Both the position numbers and the translations under genes were made by a program. A stretch of DNA of 8,994 bases. It comes from JAQBQQ01 sp964633955. GTDB taxonomy: Bacteria > Patescibacteriota > Gracilibacteria > Peribacterales > Peribacteraceae. Below, piece after piece: positions 1 to 5,028 of this stretch; positions within the stretch are counted from its first letter, which is position 1; the number at the start of each line of letters is the position of its first letter. The notes beneath the pieces were generated by a model, which was not told where the DNA came from, searched no databases, and was given only the letters and a program-made list of their open reading frames with translations. Location of the stretch: positions 1 to 8,994 of the forward strand of contig CAZWIA010000038.1 of assembly GCA_964633955.1 (NCBI GenBank), given 5' to 3'.

Positions 1-2283
1 GACCTCATCTTCTCCGGCCTGAACGCGCCGCAGCGGCAGGCGGTGGAGCAATTGAACGGCCCGGCGCTGATCCTGGCCGGGGCGGGATCGGGCAAGACCA
101 AGGCGCTCACCCACCGCATCGCCCATATGATCGCCCGGGGCATCCCGCCGTGGCAGATCCTGGCAGTCACGTTCACCAACAAAGCCGCCAATGAGATGAA
201 GCAGCGCATCAAGAACCTGCTGCATGTAACCGAAGGGACGGATGCGGAGGCCAATGATCCCGGGAAACTGCCCACCATGGGCACGTTCCACTCGGTCTGC
301 GTGCGGATTCTGAGGCGGGACATCCACCACTTGGGCCGGGACCGGTCATTTGTGATCTATGACACGGACGACGCCGAGCGCGTGATGAAGAGCGTCCTGC
401 GGGACATGCGCATCGATGAGAAGGAGCTCAAGCCCAAAGCCGCGCTGGGTCACATCAGCCGGTTCAAGTGCGAGGCGCTGCTGCCGCGGGATACGATCGC
501 GCAGGCCACCACCGCCCGCATGCAGCAGATCGTGACGGCGTACGGCCGCTACCAATCCGAACTGGCAAAGGCGAATGCAGTCGACTTTGATGACCTCATC
601 CTGGAAACCGTGCGGTTGTTCCATGAGGTGCCGGAAGTGCTGGACCGCTACCAGGAGACCTGGCGCTACCTGCACGTAGATGAGTACCAGGACACCAACC
701 ACGCGCAGTACCTGATGATCTCCCTCCTGGCGCAGAAGTACCGCAACCTCTGCGTCATTGGCGATCCCGACCAGTCCATCTACGCCTTCCGAGGCGCGGA
801 CATCCGCAACATCATGGAGTTCAAGAACGAGTATGCGGATGCGCTGGAGATCAAACTGGAGCAGAACTACCGGTCGGCGCAGCCAATCCTCACGGCCAGT
901 AACGCCGTGATTGCCGGGAACCCCAACCGGCCGGAGAAGCAGATGTGGACGCAGCGGACGGACGGACCGGCCGTGACCGTGCAGGAGGTGGGTGACGAAC
1001 GGAAGGAAGCGGAGGAGGTGGTGCGTAGAGCGCAGGAGAAGAAGCGGGACGGCATCCCGCTGAACGACCAGGCCGTGCTGTACCGCACCAATGCCCAGTC
1101 CCGCCTGGTGGAAGAGGCGTGCCTGCGGGCCGGTCTCCCCTACCGCATCCTGGGCGGCCTCAAGTTCTACGCCCGGCGGGAAGTGAAGGACGTGCTGGCG
1201 TACCTGTCCGTGCTGCTGAACCCGGCGGACACGGTCTCCCTCCTCCGCGTCATCAACGTGCCCAGCCGGAAACTGGGCCAGACCACCCTGCAGCACCTCC
1301 AGACATTCGCGGCGGGAGAGAAGCTCACGCTGTGGGAGGCACTCGTCCGGGCAAGCGACGTGTCCGCGCTCAACGGGCCCACGCAGGAGCGCATCCGCCA
1401 GTTCGTGGAGCTGATCGCGGAGTACCGCGAACGGACGGAGCGTCAGGTGGTAGCGGAGATTGCAGAGAGCCTGCTCTCCCGCATTGACCTGGAACAGTGG
1501 CTGAAGGACGAAGGCGACGGCGGCGAGGAGCGGTGGGAAAACGTGCGAGAGCTCCTCTCGGTGATGAGGAAGTACGATAGCCTGCAGCCGCGCCTGTCGC
1601 TTTCCAGTTTTTTGGAGGAAGCCGCGCTCGTCTCAGAAGTGGACAAGCTTACTGACGTGCGCGATGACGCCCTCACCCTCATGACGCTCCACCTCTGCAA
1701 GGGGCTGGAATTTGAGCACGTGATGATCGTGGGGTGCGAGGAAGGCATCTTCCCGCACAGCAACAGCTTGTTTGATAAAGCAGCCCTGGAGGAGGAACGC
1801 CGCCTCATGTACGTGGGCATGACCCGCGCCCGGACTCATCTTGCCCTGCTGCTGACGCGATCGCGCACGCTCTGGGGCCAGACCCAGGCCAACGCGCCCA
1901 GCCGGTTTCTGGACGACCTGCCGGATAGCGTGACGGAACGCCGGTCGGATGAAGTGCTCTCCGCCTTCGCCTGGGCTTCCGAACGCGGCGAGCGCCGCGC
2001 CTGGGCGGAGCCGCGCGCAAGCACCAGCACGGCCGGACAGCGCGGGACGGGCCGCCTAGAGCCCTTCCGGCAGCACGCCGCCCTCCCGGACATGGAGTTC
2101 AACCAGGACACGAGCACGGAGGACATGAACCAGGACGCGTTTGCGGAAGGCACGCGCGTGCGGCATCCGGCGTTTGGAGAAGGCACCGTCCTTACCAAGC
2201 GCGGGGACATCGTGAACGTGCAGTTTGATTCCGGCTCCATCAAGACGTTCGCCCTCAGCATTGCGCCGTTGAAGGAAATCTGA
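1..2283 (+). CDS. uvrD: UvrD/PcrA-family superfamily 1A DNA helicase, 5'-truncated by window edge
   Basis: ATP-dependent 3'-5' DNA helicase for nucleotide excision and mismatch repair and for clearing replication or transcription obstacles; cytoplasmic. The open frame runs from base 1, and the first visible residues (LNAPQRQAVEQ) are the family's Q motif, so the GTG at 43 is an internal valine and the real start lies just upstream. In visible numbering (760 aa): Walker A GAGSGKT at 27-33, TFTNKAANEM near 57-66, Walker B DEYQD at 227-231, GDPDQSIYAFRGAD at 254-267, QNYRS near 288-292, motif V TLHLCKGLEF at 562-571, motif VI RRLMYVGMTRAR near 600-611. A C-terminal segment at about 717-760 (GTRVRHPAFGEGTV) is the small Tudor-like domain of PcrA/UvrD that contacts RNA polymerase. 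Length is typical of the family and all helicase motifs are intact. Whether it is the UvrD or the PcrA orthologue cannot be decided here. No clear intrinsic terminator follows. Confidence 0.96.
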   Translation, partial: DLIFSGLNAPQRQAVEQLNGPALILAGAGSGKTKALTHRIAHMIARGIPPWQILAVTFTNKAANEMKQRIKNLLHVTEGTDAEANDPGKLPTMGTFHSVCVRILRRDIHHLGRDRSFVIYDTDDAERVMKSVLRDMRIDEKELKPKAALGHISRFKCEALLPRDTIAQATTARMQQIVTAYGRYQSELAKANAVDFDDLILETVRLFHEVPEVLDRYQETWRYLHVDEYQDTNHAQYLMISLLAQKYRNLCVIGDPDQSIYAFRGADIRNIMEFKNEYADALEIKLEQNYRSAQPILTASNAVIAGNPNRPEKQMWTQRTDGPAVTVQEVGDERKEAEEVVRRAQEKKRDGIPLNDQAVLYRTNAQSRLVEEACLRAGLPYRILGGLKFYARREVKDVLAYLSVLLNPADTVSLLRVINVPSRKLGQTTLQHLQTFAAGEKLTLWEALVRASDVSALNGPTQERIRQFVELIAEYRERTERQVVAEIAESLLSRIDLEQWLKDEGDGGEERWENVRELLSVMRKYDSLQPRLSLSSFLEEAALVSEVDKLTDVRDDALTLMTLHLCKGLEFEHVMIVGCEEGIFPHSNSLFDKAALEEERRLMYVGMTRARTHLALLLTRSRTLWGQTQANAPSRFLDDLPDSVTERRSDEVLSAFAWASERGERRAWAEPRASTSTAGQRGTGRLEPFRQHAALPDMEFNQDTSTEDMNQDAFAEGTRVRHPAFGEGTVLTKRGDIVNVQFDSGSIKTFALSIAPLKEI

Positions 2284-2299
2284 AGCCAGAACATCGCGG

Positions 2300-2475
2300 A
2301 ATCACCAATATCCAAGCATCAATGATCAGACAAGGACCGAATCACCAGGCATCCCATGAGAGGTATCTATACGTTTGCGCCATTGGAACATTGGACCTTG
2401 AACATTGTTTGGAATTTGGTGTTTGGTGATTGGATGTTCGCCTCTGTTTCGGATTTCGAGCTTCGAGTTTTCCCA
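2300..2475. repeat. Degenerate 7-bp-periodic repeat arrays in opposing orientation
   Basis: Positions 2284-2500 contain no convincing gene. Three blocks show 7-bp periodicity. At about 2305-2332, CAA/CAG recurs at 7-bp steps (CCAATAT, CCAAGCA, TCAATGA, TCAGACA). At about 2381-2436, TTG recurs at 7-bp steps (TTTGGAA, TTTGGTG, ATTGGAT) with one phase break. At 2448-2470, TTCG recurs exactly every 7 bp. The first two blocks are complementary in character, and AATCACCAA (2300-2308) is the exact reverse complement of TTGGTGATT (2423-2431). AATCACCA occurs again at 2340-2347. The stretch is more AT-rich than the flanking genes. Resemblance to the short tandemly repeated heptamers of cyanobacteria is in form only; the function is unknown. 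Confidence 0.7.
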
Positions 2476-2498
2476 TACATACTCGTGCCTCACGCTCA

Positions 2499-2533
2499 GG
2501 AGAAAGCCCCCTGCACAGCGTCGTGCAGAGGGC
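2499..2533 (-). terminator. Intrinsic terminator downstream of the 60-aa gene
   Basis: An inverted repeat pairs 2506-2516 with 2523-2533 (11 positions, one mismatch at 2510/2529) around a 6-nt loop. Read on the minus strand, the stem ends in GGGGGC and is followed by TTTCTCC. It lies 12 bp beyond the stop codon at 2546, which fits a Rho-independent terminator. The U-tract is short, so termination may be partial. Confidence 0.65.
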
Positions 2534-2545
2534 GGGGAGCAGCGG

Positions 2546-2728
2546 TCAGGCTTGGGCCAGTACCAGTTCAGACTCCGGGCGAGGTAGCCCAGTAAGTTGG
2601 GGCCGATCGTTCTTCTTCCGGCGGTTCTTCCGGCGACGATCTCTGGGGCGGCTCTGCGGAAGAGCCAATGGATCGATCAGGTCAGGATCACTGACCATAT
2701 CGTCCCTCGAACCAGTGTCGTACGTCAT
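2546..2728 (-). CDS. Small basic hypothetical protein (60 aa)
   Basis: I do not recognise this family. The ATG at 2728 was chosen because a perfect AGGAGG (complement of 2735-2740) sits 6 nt upstream; the same frame stays open further 5' but without such a signal. The 60-residue product has an acidic N-terminal third (about residues 5-19), a strongly basic centre (RDRRRKNRRKKN at about 29-40) and a hydrophobic C-terminal end (ELVLAQA). The basic centre is encoded partly by an 11-bp direct repeat, TTCTTCCGGCG, at about 2612-2633 on the plus strand. There is no signal peptide or membrane segment. A terminator follows 12 bp after the stop and another lies upstream at 2829-2855, so it appears to be transcribed alone. 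The basic cluster suggests nucleic acid or ribosome binding, but that is inference only. Confidence 0.6.
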   Translation of the reverse strand: MTYDTGSRDDMVSDPDLIDPLALPQSRPRDRRRKNRRKKNDRPQLTGLPRPESELVLAQA

Positions 2729-2828
2729 ACTGAGCCTCCTCTTGCTGCTCCAGCGGGGGGTGCTGCCGACTGCCCGTTCAGTCAGCAACAGATTCCGCTG
2801 GCAGCGATGGTGTGAAGGAGCAGATCCT

Positions 2829-2855
2829 AAAAGCCCTTCCGGAGAGGGAAGGGCT
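2829..2855 (-). terminator. Intrinsic terminator ending a ~120-nt minus-strand transcript
   Basis: A perfect 9-bp inverted repeat pairs AGCCCTTCC (2832-2840) with GGAAGGGCT (2847-2855) around a 6-nt loop. On the minus strand the stem is followed directly by TTTTAGG. This is a compact GC-rich hairpin plus U-run, typical of Rho-independent termination in the leftward direction. Confidence 0.75.
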
Positions 2856-2881
2856 GGAGTTCTCAAGCGGAGATCACAACA

Positions 2882-2944
2882 TCACAGCGCCTTCCTGGGG
2901 GTAAGGAAGTTCTTCCAGACGCGGATGGTGCGCATGTGTCGCAT
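2882..2944 (-). CDS. Possible 20-aa basic peptide (or part of a small RNA)
   Basis: This is the only short frame that fits between the promoter at 2956-2984 and the terminator at 2829-2855. It encodes a basic 20-residue peptide that begins MRHMRTIRVWKN and ends LTPRKAL. The ATG at 2944 lies 11 nt after the -10 element, so the mRNA would have almost no leader and no Shine-Dalgarno. The same transcript of about 120 nt could instead be a non-coding RNA: on the minus strand it contains a hairpin of CTTCCT and AGGAAG around about 2890-2910, besides the terminator. I cannot tell coding from non-coding here. The frame's closure immediately before the terminator is the main argument for translation. 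Confidence 0.25.
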   Translation of the reverse strand: MRHMRTIRVWKNFLTPRKAL

Positions 2945-2955
2945 GCCGACCGCAG

Positions 2956-2984
2956 ACCCTACGCGCGCGATATCGCGAAGTCAA
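2956..2984 (-). promoter_or_regulatory. Sigma-70-type promoter with a palindrome in the spacer
   Basis: On the minus strand, TTGACT (complement of 2979-2984) is separated by 17 bp from TAGGGT (complement of 2956-2961). The -35 matches consensus at five of six positions, and the -10 keeps the three most conserved bases. The spacer contains a perfect 12-bp palindrome, CGCGATATCGCG (2966-2977), which could be an operator. Predicted transcription start is near 2949, with the terminator at 2829-2855. Confidence 0.5.
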
Positions 2985-3003
2985 GAGCAGTCCGAATGCC
3001 AGC

Positions 3004-3037
3004 AAAAAACCACACGTCCGTTGATGAGACGTGTGGT
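3004..3037 (-). terminator. Strong intrinsic terminator downstream of the 126-aa gene
   Basis: A perfect 10-bp inverted repeat pairs ACCACACGTC (3009-3018) with GACGTGTGGT (3028-3037) around a 9-nt loop. On the minus strand it is followed by a run of six T (3004-3009 complement). It lies 23 bp after the stop codon at 3061. This is the clearest terminator in the window. Confidence 0.9.
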
Positions 3038-3060
3038 AACGGGTATGACGGGAGGCAGGC

Positions 3061-3441
3061 TCAGAACCGAGCCGCCTGGCGCTGGCGCATGCGCCTCTCG
3101 CGCTCCAGGTGCTTGATCGTCTCATCCAGGTAACGATGAATCTGCGGAAGAGCCTTCAGCGTCGCCTCTAGCCCTTGGGCACAGATCTCCGTGAAGAGCC
3201 GCCGGAACGATTCCTCATCTTCGAAAGCTCCAAAGTTAGACAGGCTCACAGCTTCCATCGTGGAGTCGATCGATCGGAGCAACTTGACCGCTCGGCGCAC
3301 TTTGCCAAGCAGCGTGTGCTCGTTCCTGTCGGCCAGCAGCCGACGGGCATTCTCCTCCGGCGAGCGATCGCCATCCCAGAGGTGCCTGCGCCGCGCACTG
3401 CTTCGCTCCGCGCCACAGGGCGGCCACGGAAAGTGAGGCAT
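3061..3441 (-). CDS. Hypothetical helical protein (126 aa)
   Basis: I do not recognise this family. The ATG at 3441 was chosen because GGAGGG (complement of 3447-3452) lies 5 nt upstream; an ATG 39 bp further up at 3480 lacks such a site. The N-terminal 20 residues are proline- and arginine-rich (MPHFPWPPCG, then SSARRRH). From about residue 28 on, the chain looks helical and highly charged (PEENARRLLADRNEHTLLGKVRRAVKLLRSID). It ends in a basic amphipathic tail, DETIKHLERERRMRQRQAARF, at about 106-126. There is no signal peptide or membrane segment. It is closed by the strong terminator at 3004-3037 and belongs to a run of short minus-strand units. A cytoplasmic, possibly nucleic-acid- or ribosome-associated role is a guess from composition. 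Confidence 0.65.
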   Translation of the reverse strand: MPHFPWPPCGAERSSARRRHLWDGDRSPEENARRLLADRNEHTLLGKVRRAVKLLRSIDSTMEAVSLSNFGAFEDEESFRRLFTEICAQGLEATLKALPQIHRYLDETIKHLERERRMRQRQAARF

Positions 3442-3738
3442 GTATTCCCTCCATTCTGTCACCCGATTCCCCGCCTCCACACAGGGCTACGCAGCCCGGG
3501 AAGCAGGGAACGAGCGGCACGTCTGACAACGAACAACACCCTCCCCGCGGGCGGGAAGGGCGGGCACTGGGGCAACCTCTCACCCGGCGCGCTTCCCGCT
3601 GCTTGCGGCAGCGGTACAGAGAGCCGGTGCGGAAGACCGGAGTGGCATCCGGCGGCAGTGTAGGACACAGGGCGCCGCGCGCAAGCGGATCCGGCAGGCG
3701 GAGCCGACCAGCGCTTCCAGCTGATGAAGTCGATCGTC
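3442..3738 (-). other. Gene-poor interval between two minus-strand small genes
   Basis: About 300 bp with no convincing coding frame; the open frames crossing it are rich in Arg, Ser and Pro and look like shadows. It holds a GC-rich hairpin with a 7-bp stem (3596-3602 with 3608-3614), a small hairpin GGCTACGCAGCC at about 3485-3496, the terminator-like element at 3525-3560, and the ribosome binding site of the 126-aa gene. I see no convincing promoter for that gene. A TTGTCA-like -35 just below 3530 on the minus strand has no good -10 partner. Confidence 0.5.
3525..3560 (-). terminator. Probable terminator downstream of the 70-aa gene
   Basis: On the minus strand CCCTTCCC (complement of 3553-3560) pairs with GGGGAGGG (complement of 3539-3546) around a 6-nt loop, using one G-U pair. 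It is followed by a T-rich stretch, TGTTGTTCGTTGTC. The G-U pair is possible only in the minus-strand RNA (it would be A-C on the other strand), which supports leftward orientation. It is about 180 bp past the stop codon at 3739 and the T-tract is interrupted, so this call is moderate. Confidence 0.45.
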
Positions 3739-3951
3739 TTACCGCTCCGGCGCCACGTAGAGCGCGGGTGGGAGCTTCTCCGGCGGAATGACCCGGTCGG
3801 CAATCTGTCGTGCGAACGCCAGCGTACGCGCGACCACTTCAGGCGACGTGCCGGATTGCTCGGATAGAGCACTCACGCGGTCGGCTTCCAGGCGCTCCAT
3901 CTCCAGTGCATCGGCACGGCTGAGCGGAGTACGGACATGCAAGGCTTCCAT
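3739..3951 (-). CDS. Small hypothetical protein (70 aa)
   Basis: I do not recognise this family. The frame from the ATG at 3951 to the TAA at 3739 gives a balanced, soluble-looking 70-residue protein with helical, acidic N-terminal segments (DALEMERLEADRVSALSEQ) and a C-terminal half with SPEVVARTLAFARQIADRVIPPEK. The composition is protein-like, unlike the overlapping Arg/Ser/Pro-rich frames. The start is weak: no Shine-Dalgarno is present, the upstream minus strand is nearly pure pyrimidine, and there is no TANNNT at leaderless distance. An internal ATG at codon 18 (3900) is a poorer alternative. A terminator lies between this gene and the promoter at 4130-4157, so expression from that promoter would need readthrough. 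Confidence 0.5.
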   Translation of the reverse strand: MEALHVRTPLSRADALEMERLEADRVSALSEQSGTSPEVVARTLAFARQIADRVIPPEKLPPALYVAPER

Positions 3952-3989
3952 GGGACGAGGGGGAAAGAAATGGGAAGGGAGAGAAGGAA
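3952..3989. other. Polypurine/polypyrimidine tract
   Basis: Of 38 bases, 36 on the plus strand are purines (exceptions C at 3956 and T at 3971). It lies between the terminator at 3993-4014 and the ATG at 3951, so the minus-strand RNA there is a C/U-rich leader with no Shine-Dalgarno. The function is unknown; such tracts can form unusual DNA structures or bind pyrimidine-preferring proteins. Confidence 0.6.
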
Positions 3990-3992
3990 TAC

Positions 3993-4014
3993 AAAAACGC
4001 CTCCGCCGCGGAGG
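3993..4014 (-). terminator. Intrinsic terminator (minus strand)
   Basis: CCTCCG (4000-4005) pairs with CGGAGG (4009-4014) around a 3-nt loop. On the minus strand the hairpin is followed by CG and then a run of five T (complement of 3993-3997). It closes a transcript predicted to begin at the promoter at 4130-4157. Confidence 0.65.
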
Positions 4015-4123
4015 GGGAGGACGGCCGGTGCGGACAGATCAGACCAGATTACGCACGCGGCAGCCTCCCCTGTCTAAAGGAGAACCAGCAGGCGCCGTAC
4101 AGAGAGGTCTGACCGATCATGCG
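3993..4123 (-). ncRNA. Candidate ~130-nt small RNA or 23-aa leader transcript
   Basis: A near-consensus promoter upstream (-10 TATGAT) and an intrinsic terminator at 3993-4014 define a short leftward transcript. Inside it, TCAGACC (4039-4045) and GGTCTGA (4106-4112) are perfectly complementary over 7 bp and would enclose about 60 nt, which suggests a folded RNA. A 23-codon frame (ATG at 4120, TAA at 4049) begins 9 nt after the -10 box; its peptide starts MIGQTSLYGACWFSF. The transcript could be an independent small RNA, a small-peptide mRNA, or a terminating leader for the 70-aa gene downstream. It does not contain the SRP RNA core, 6S or tmRNA sequences that I would recognise. Confidence 0.35.
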
Positions 4124-4129
4124 GGCGGC

Positions 4130-4157
4130 ATCATAGCCGATTACGGCTGACAGACAA
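4130..4157 (-). promoter_or_regulatory. Sigma-70-type promoter for the minus-strand small transcript
   Basis: On the minus strand, TTGTCT (complement of 4152-4157) lies 16 bp from TATGAT (complement of 4130-4135). The -10 matches consensus at five of six positions. Predicted transcription start is near 4123. Its -35 shares one base with the -35 of the divergent rsmA promoter. Confidence 0.6.
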
Positions 4158-4176
4158 GCGGATAGTCCCCTATCCT
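4147..4176 (+). promoter_or_regulatory. rsmA promoter giving a leaderless mRNA
   Basis: CTGACA (4147-4152, five of six to the -35 consensus) is 18 bp from TATCCT (4171-4176). The -10 ends exactly 6 nt before the ATG at 4183, so the expected transcription start coincides with the start codon. No Shine-Dalgarno is present. The promoter is back-to-back with the minus-strand promoter at 4130-4157. Confidence 0.6.
4160..4175. promoter_or_regulatory. Perfect inverted repeat overlapping the rsmA -10 box
   Basis: GGATAG (4160-4165) and CTATCC (4170-4175) form a perfect 6-bp inverted repeat with a 4-bp centre, covering most of the rsmA -10 hexamer. The position would suit an operator for a dimeric repressor. 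It lies upstream of the predicted transcription start, so it is unlikely to act as an RNA hairpin in rsmA mRNA. Confidence 0.4.
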
Positions 4177-4182
4177 GCCCGC

Positions 4183-5013
4183 ATGGCCGATCTCCGCGCC
4201 TCCCTCACAGGCTTCCTGCGGGACCATGGCATCCGCCTGAATACGGACTTGGGCCAGCACTTCCTGACGGACCAGGCGGTGCTGGACGCGATCGTGGAGG
4301 CGGCACGGATTGATCAAGCAGACCACGTGGTGGAAATAGGACCCGGCATTGGCGTGCTGACGAGAGAACTCCTCCGCCGCGCCGAGCATGTCACGGCCAT
4401 AGAGCTGGACCACCGCATGGTTCCGCTGCTGGAGGAGTACCTAGATCTCCAGCCCGTACAGACGCCACAGCGTGGCGTCTCAGCACCAGCCCGTCTGACC
4501 CTGATAGAAGGCAACGCGCTGAGAGAACCCATGCCGGAAGAGCCGTACAAGCTGGTAGCCAACATCCCCTACCACATCACCTCACCGCTCCTCCGGCACG
4601 TCTTCCTGGAATCTTCCATCCCGCCCGCGTCCCTCACGCTCCTCCTCCAGCGGGAGGTGGCGGAGCGGATCTGTGACCGGCGGGACCGCGGCCTGCTCAC
4701 CATCCTGGTAGAGCTCTTTGGCACGCCGCGGATCATGCGGCACGTGCCGCCGGAGGCGTTCGTCCCGCCGCCGCAGGTTGATTCCAGCGTCCTCCACGTG
4801 GATTGCTTCACGGAGCCGGTCGCCGACCGGCAGACCCTGGAGGAAGTCTTCCGGCTCACCAAGATCGCCTTTGGCCAGAAGCGGAAGATGCTCAGAAACA
4901 CTCTGGGGGCGTTCCCTGACGTGGCGGAACGCCTGAAAGCGCTGGGGATAGCGGAAACCAGGCGGCCGCAGACACTTTCTACGGCGGAGTGGATAGCGCT
5001 GGCCCGGAAGTGA
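4183..5013 (+). CDS. rsmA: 16S rRNA (adenine1518-N6/adenine1519-N6)-dimethyltransferase RsmA/KsgA
   Basis: RsmA transfers four methyl groups from S-adenosylmethionine to two adjacent adenines in the 3' terminal hairpin of 16S rRNA, a late step in 30S subunit maturation. The 276-aa length is usual. Diagnostic features: N-terminal DLGQHFLTD (22-30), SAM motif I EIGPGIGVLT (51-60), acidic AIELD (72-76), catalytic NIPY (127-130), VPPPQVDSSV (194-203), and C-terminal FGQKRKMLRNTL (230-241). Between the AIELD strand and LTLIEG (105-110) there seem to be about ten extra residues; this segment (about 92-100) is encoded by a perfect DNA palindrome at 4460-4480. The start is the ATG at 4183, with a -10 box 6 nt upstream. 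comEC begins 15 bp after the stop, which suggests cotranscription. Confidence 0.96.
   Translation: MADLRASLTGFLRDHGIRLNTDLGQHFLTDQAVLDAIVEAARIDQADHVVEIGPGIGVLTRELLRRAEHVTAIELDHRMVPLLEEYLDLQPVQTPQRGVSAPARLTLIEGNALREPMPEEPYKLVANIPYHITSPLLRHVFLESSIPPASLTLLLQREVAERICDRRDRGLLTILVELFGTPRIMRHVPPEAFVPPPQVDSSVLHVDCFTEPVADRQTLEEVFRLTKIAFGQKRKMLRNTLGAFPDVAERLKALGIAETRRPQTLSTAEWIALARK
4460..4480. repeat. Perfect 21-bp palindrome inside rsmA
   Basis: AGACGCCAC (4460-4468) and GTGGCGTCT (4472-4480) are exact reverse complements around AGC. The palindrome lies in frame in rsmA, where the protein appears longer than the family norm. No second copy is visible in this window. It resembles in form the small palindromic elements known to insert into coding sequences, such as Rickettsia palindromic elements. 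Identity with any known element cannot be claimed. Confidence 0.6.
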
Positions 5014-5028
5014 GCGGAGGGTGGTCCG

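Noticed and set aside
43..45. GTG at 43 as the start of the helicase gene
   Set aside because: The frame is open to base 1 and residues before the GTG form the conserved Q motif, so it is an internal valine.
346..1296. Long minus-strand open frame inside the helicase gene
   Set aside because: It is antisense to a fully intact, motif-complete helicase; GC-rich codon use produces such frames.
2300..2475. CRISPR array
   Set aside because: The 7-bp period is too short, copies are degenerate, there are no unique spacers, and no cas genes are present.
2430..3116. 228-codon plus-strand open frame
   Set aside because: Arg/Ser/Pro-rich, crosses three minus-strand terminators, antisense to better-supported small genes, and has no ribosome binding site.
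3540..3730. Possible structured RNA such as RNase P RNA in the gene-poor interval
   Set aside because: Several hairpins are present, but none of the conserved RNase P, tmRNA or SRP core sequences could be found on either strand.
3459..3872. 137-codon minus-strand open frame
   Set aside because: Low-complexity Arg/Ser/Pro composition typical of GC-rich shadows; overlaps the more protein-like 70-aa frame and runs through a terminator-like hairpin.
4040..4111. tRNA-like segment (GGTTC and long-range pairing) on the minus strand
   Set aside because: No acceptor stem, anticodon arm or GGTTCRA loop could be assembled.
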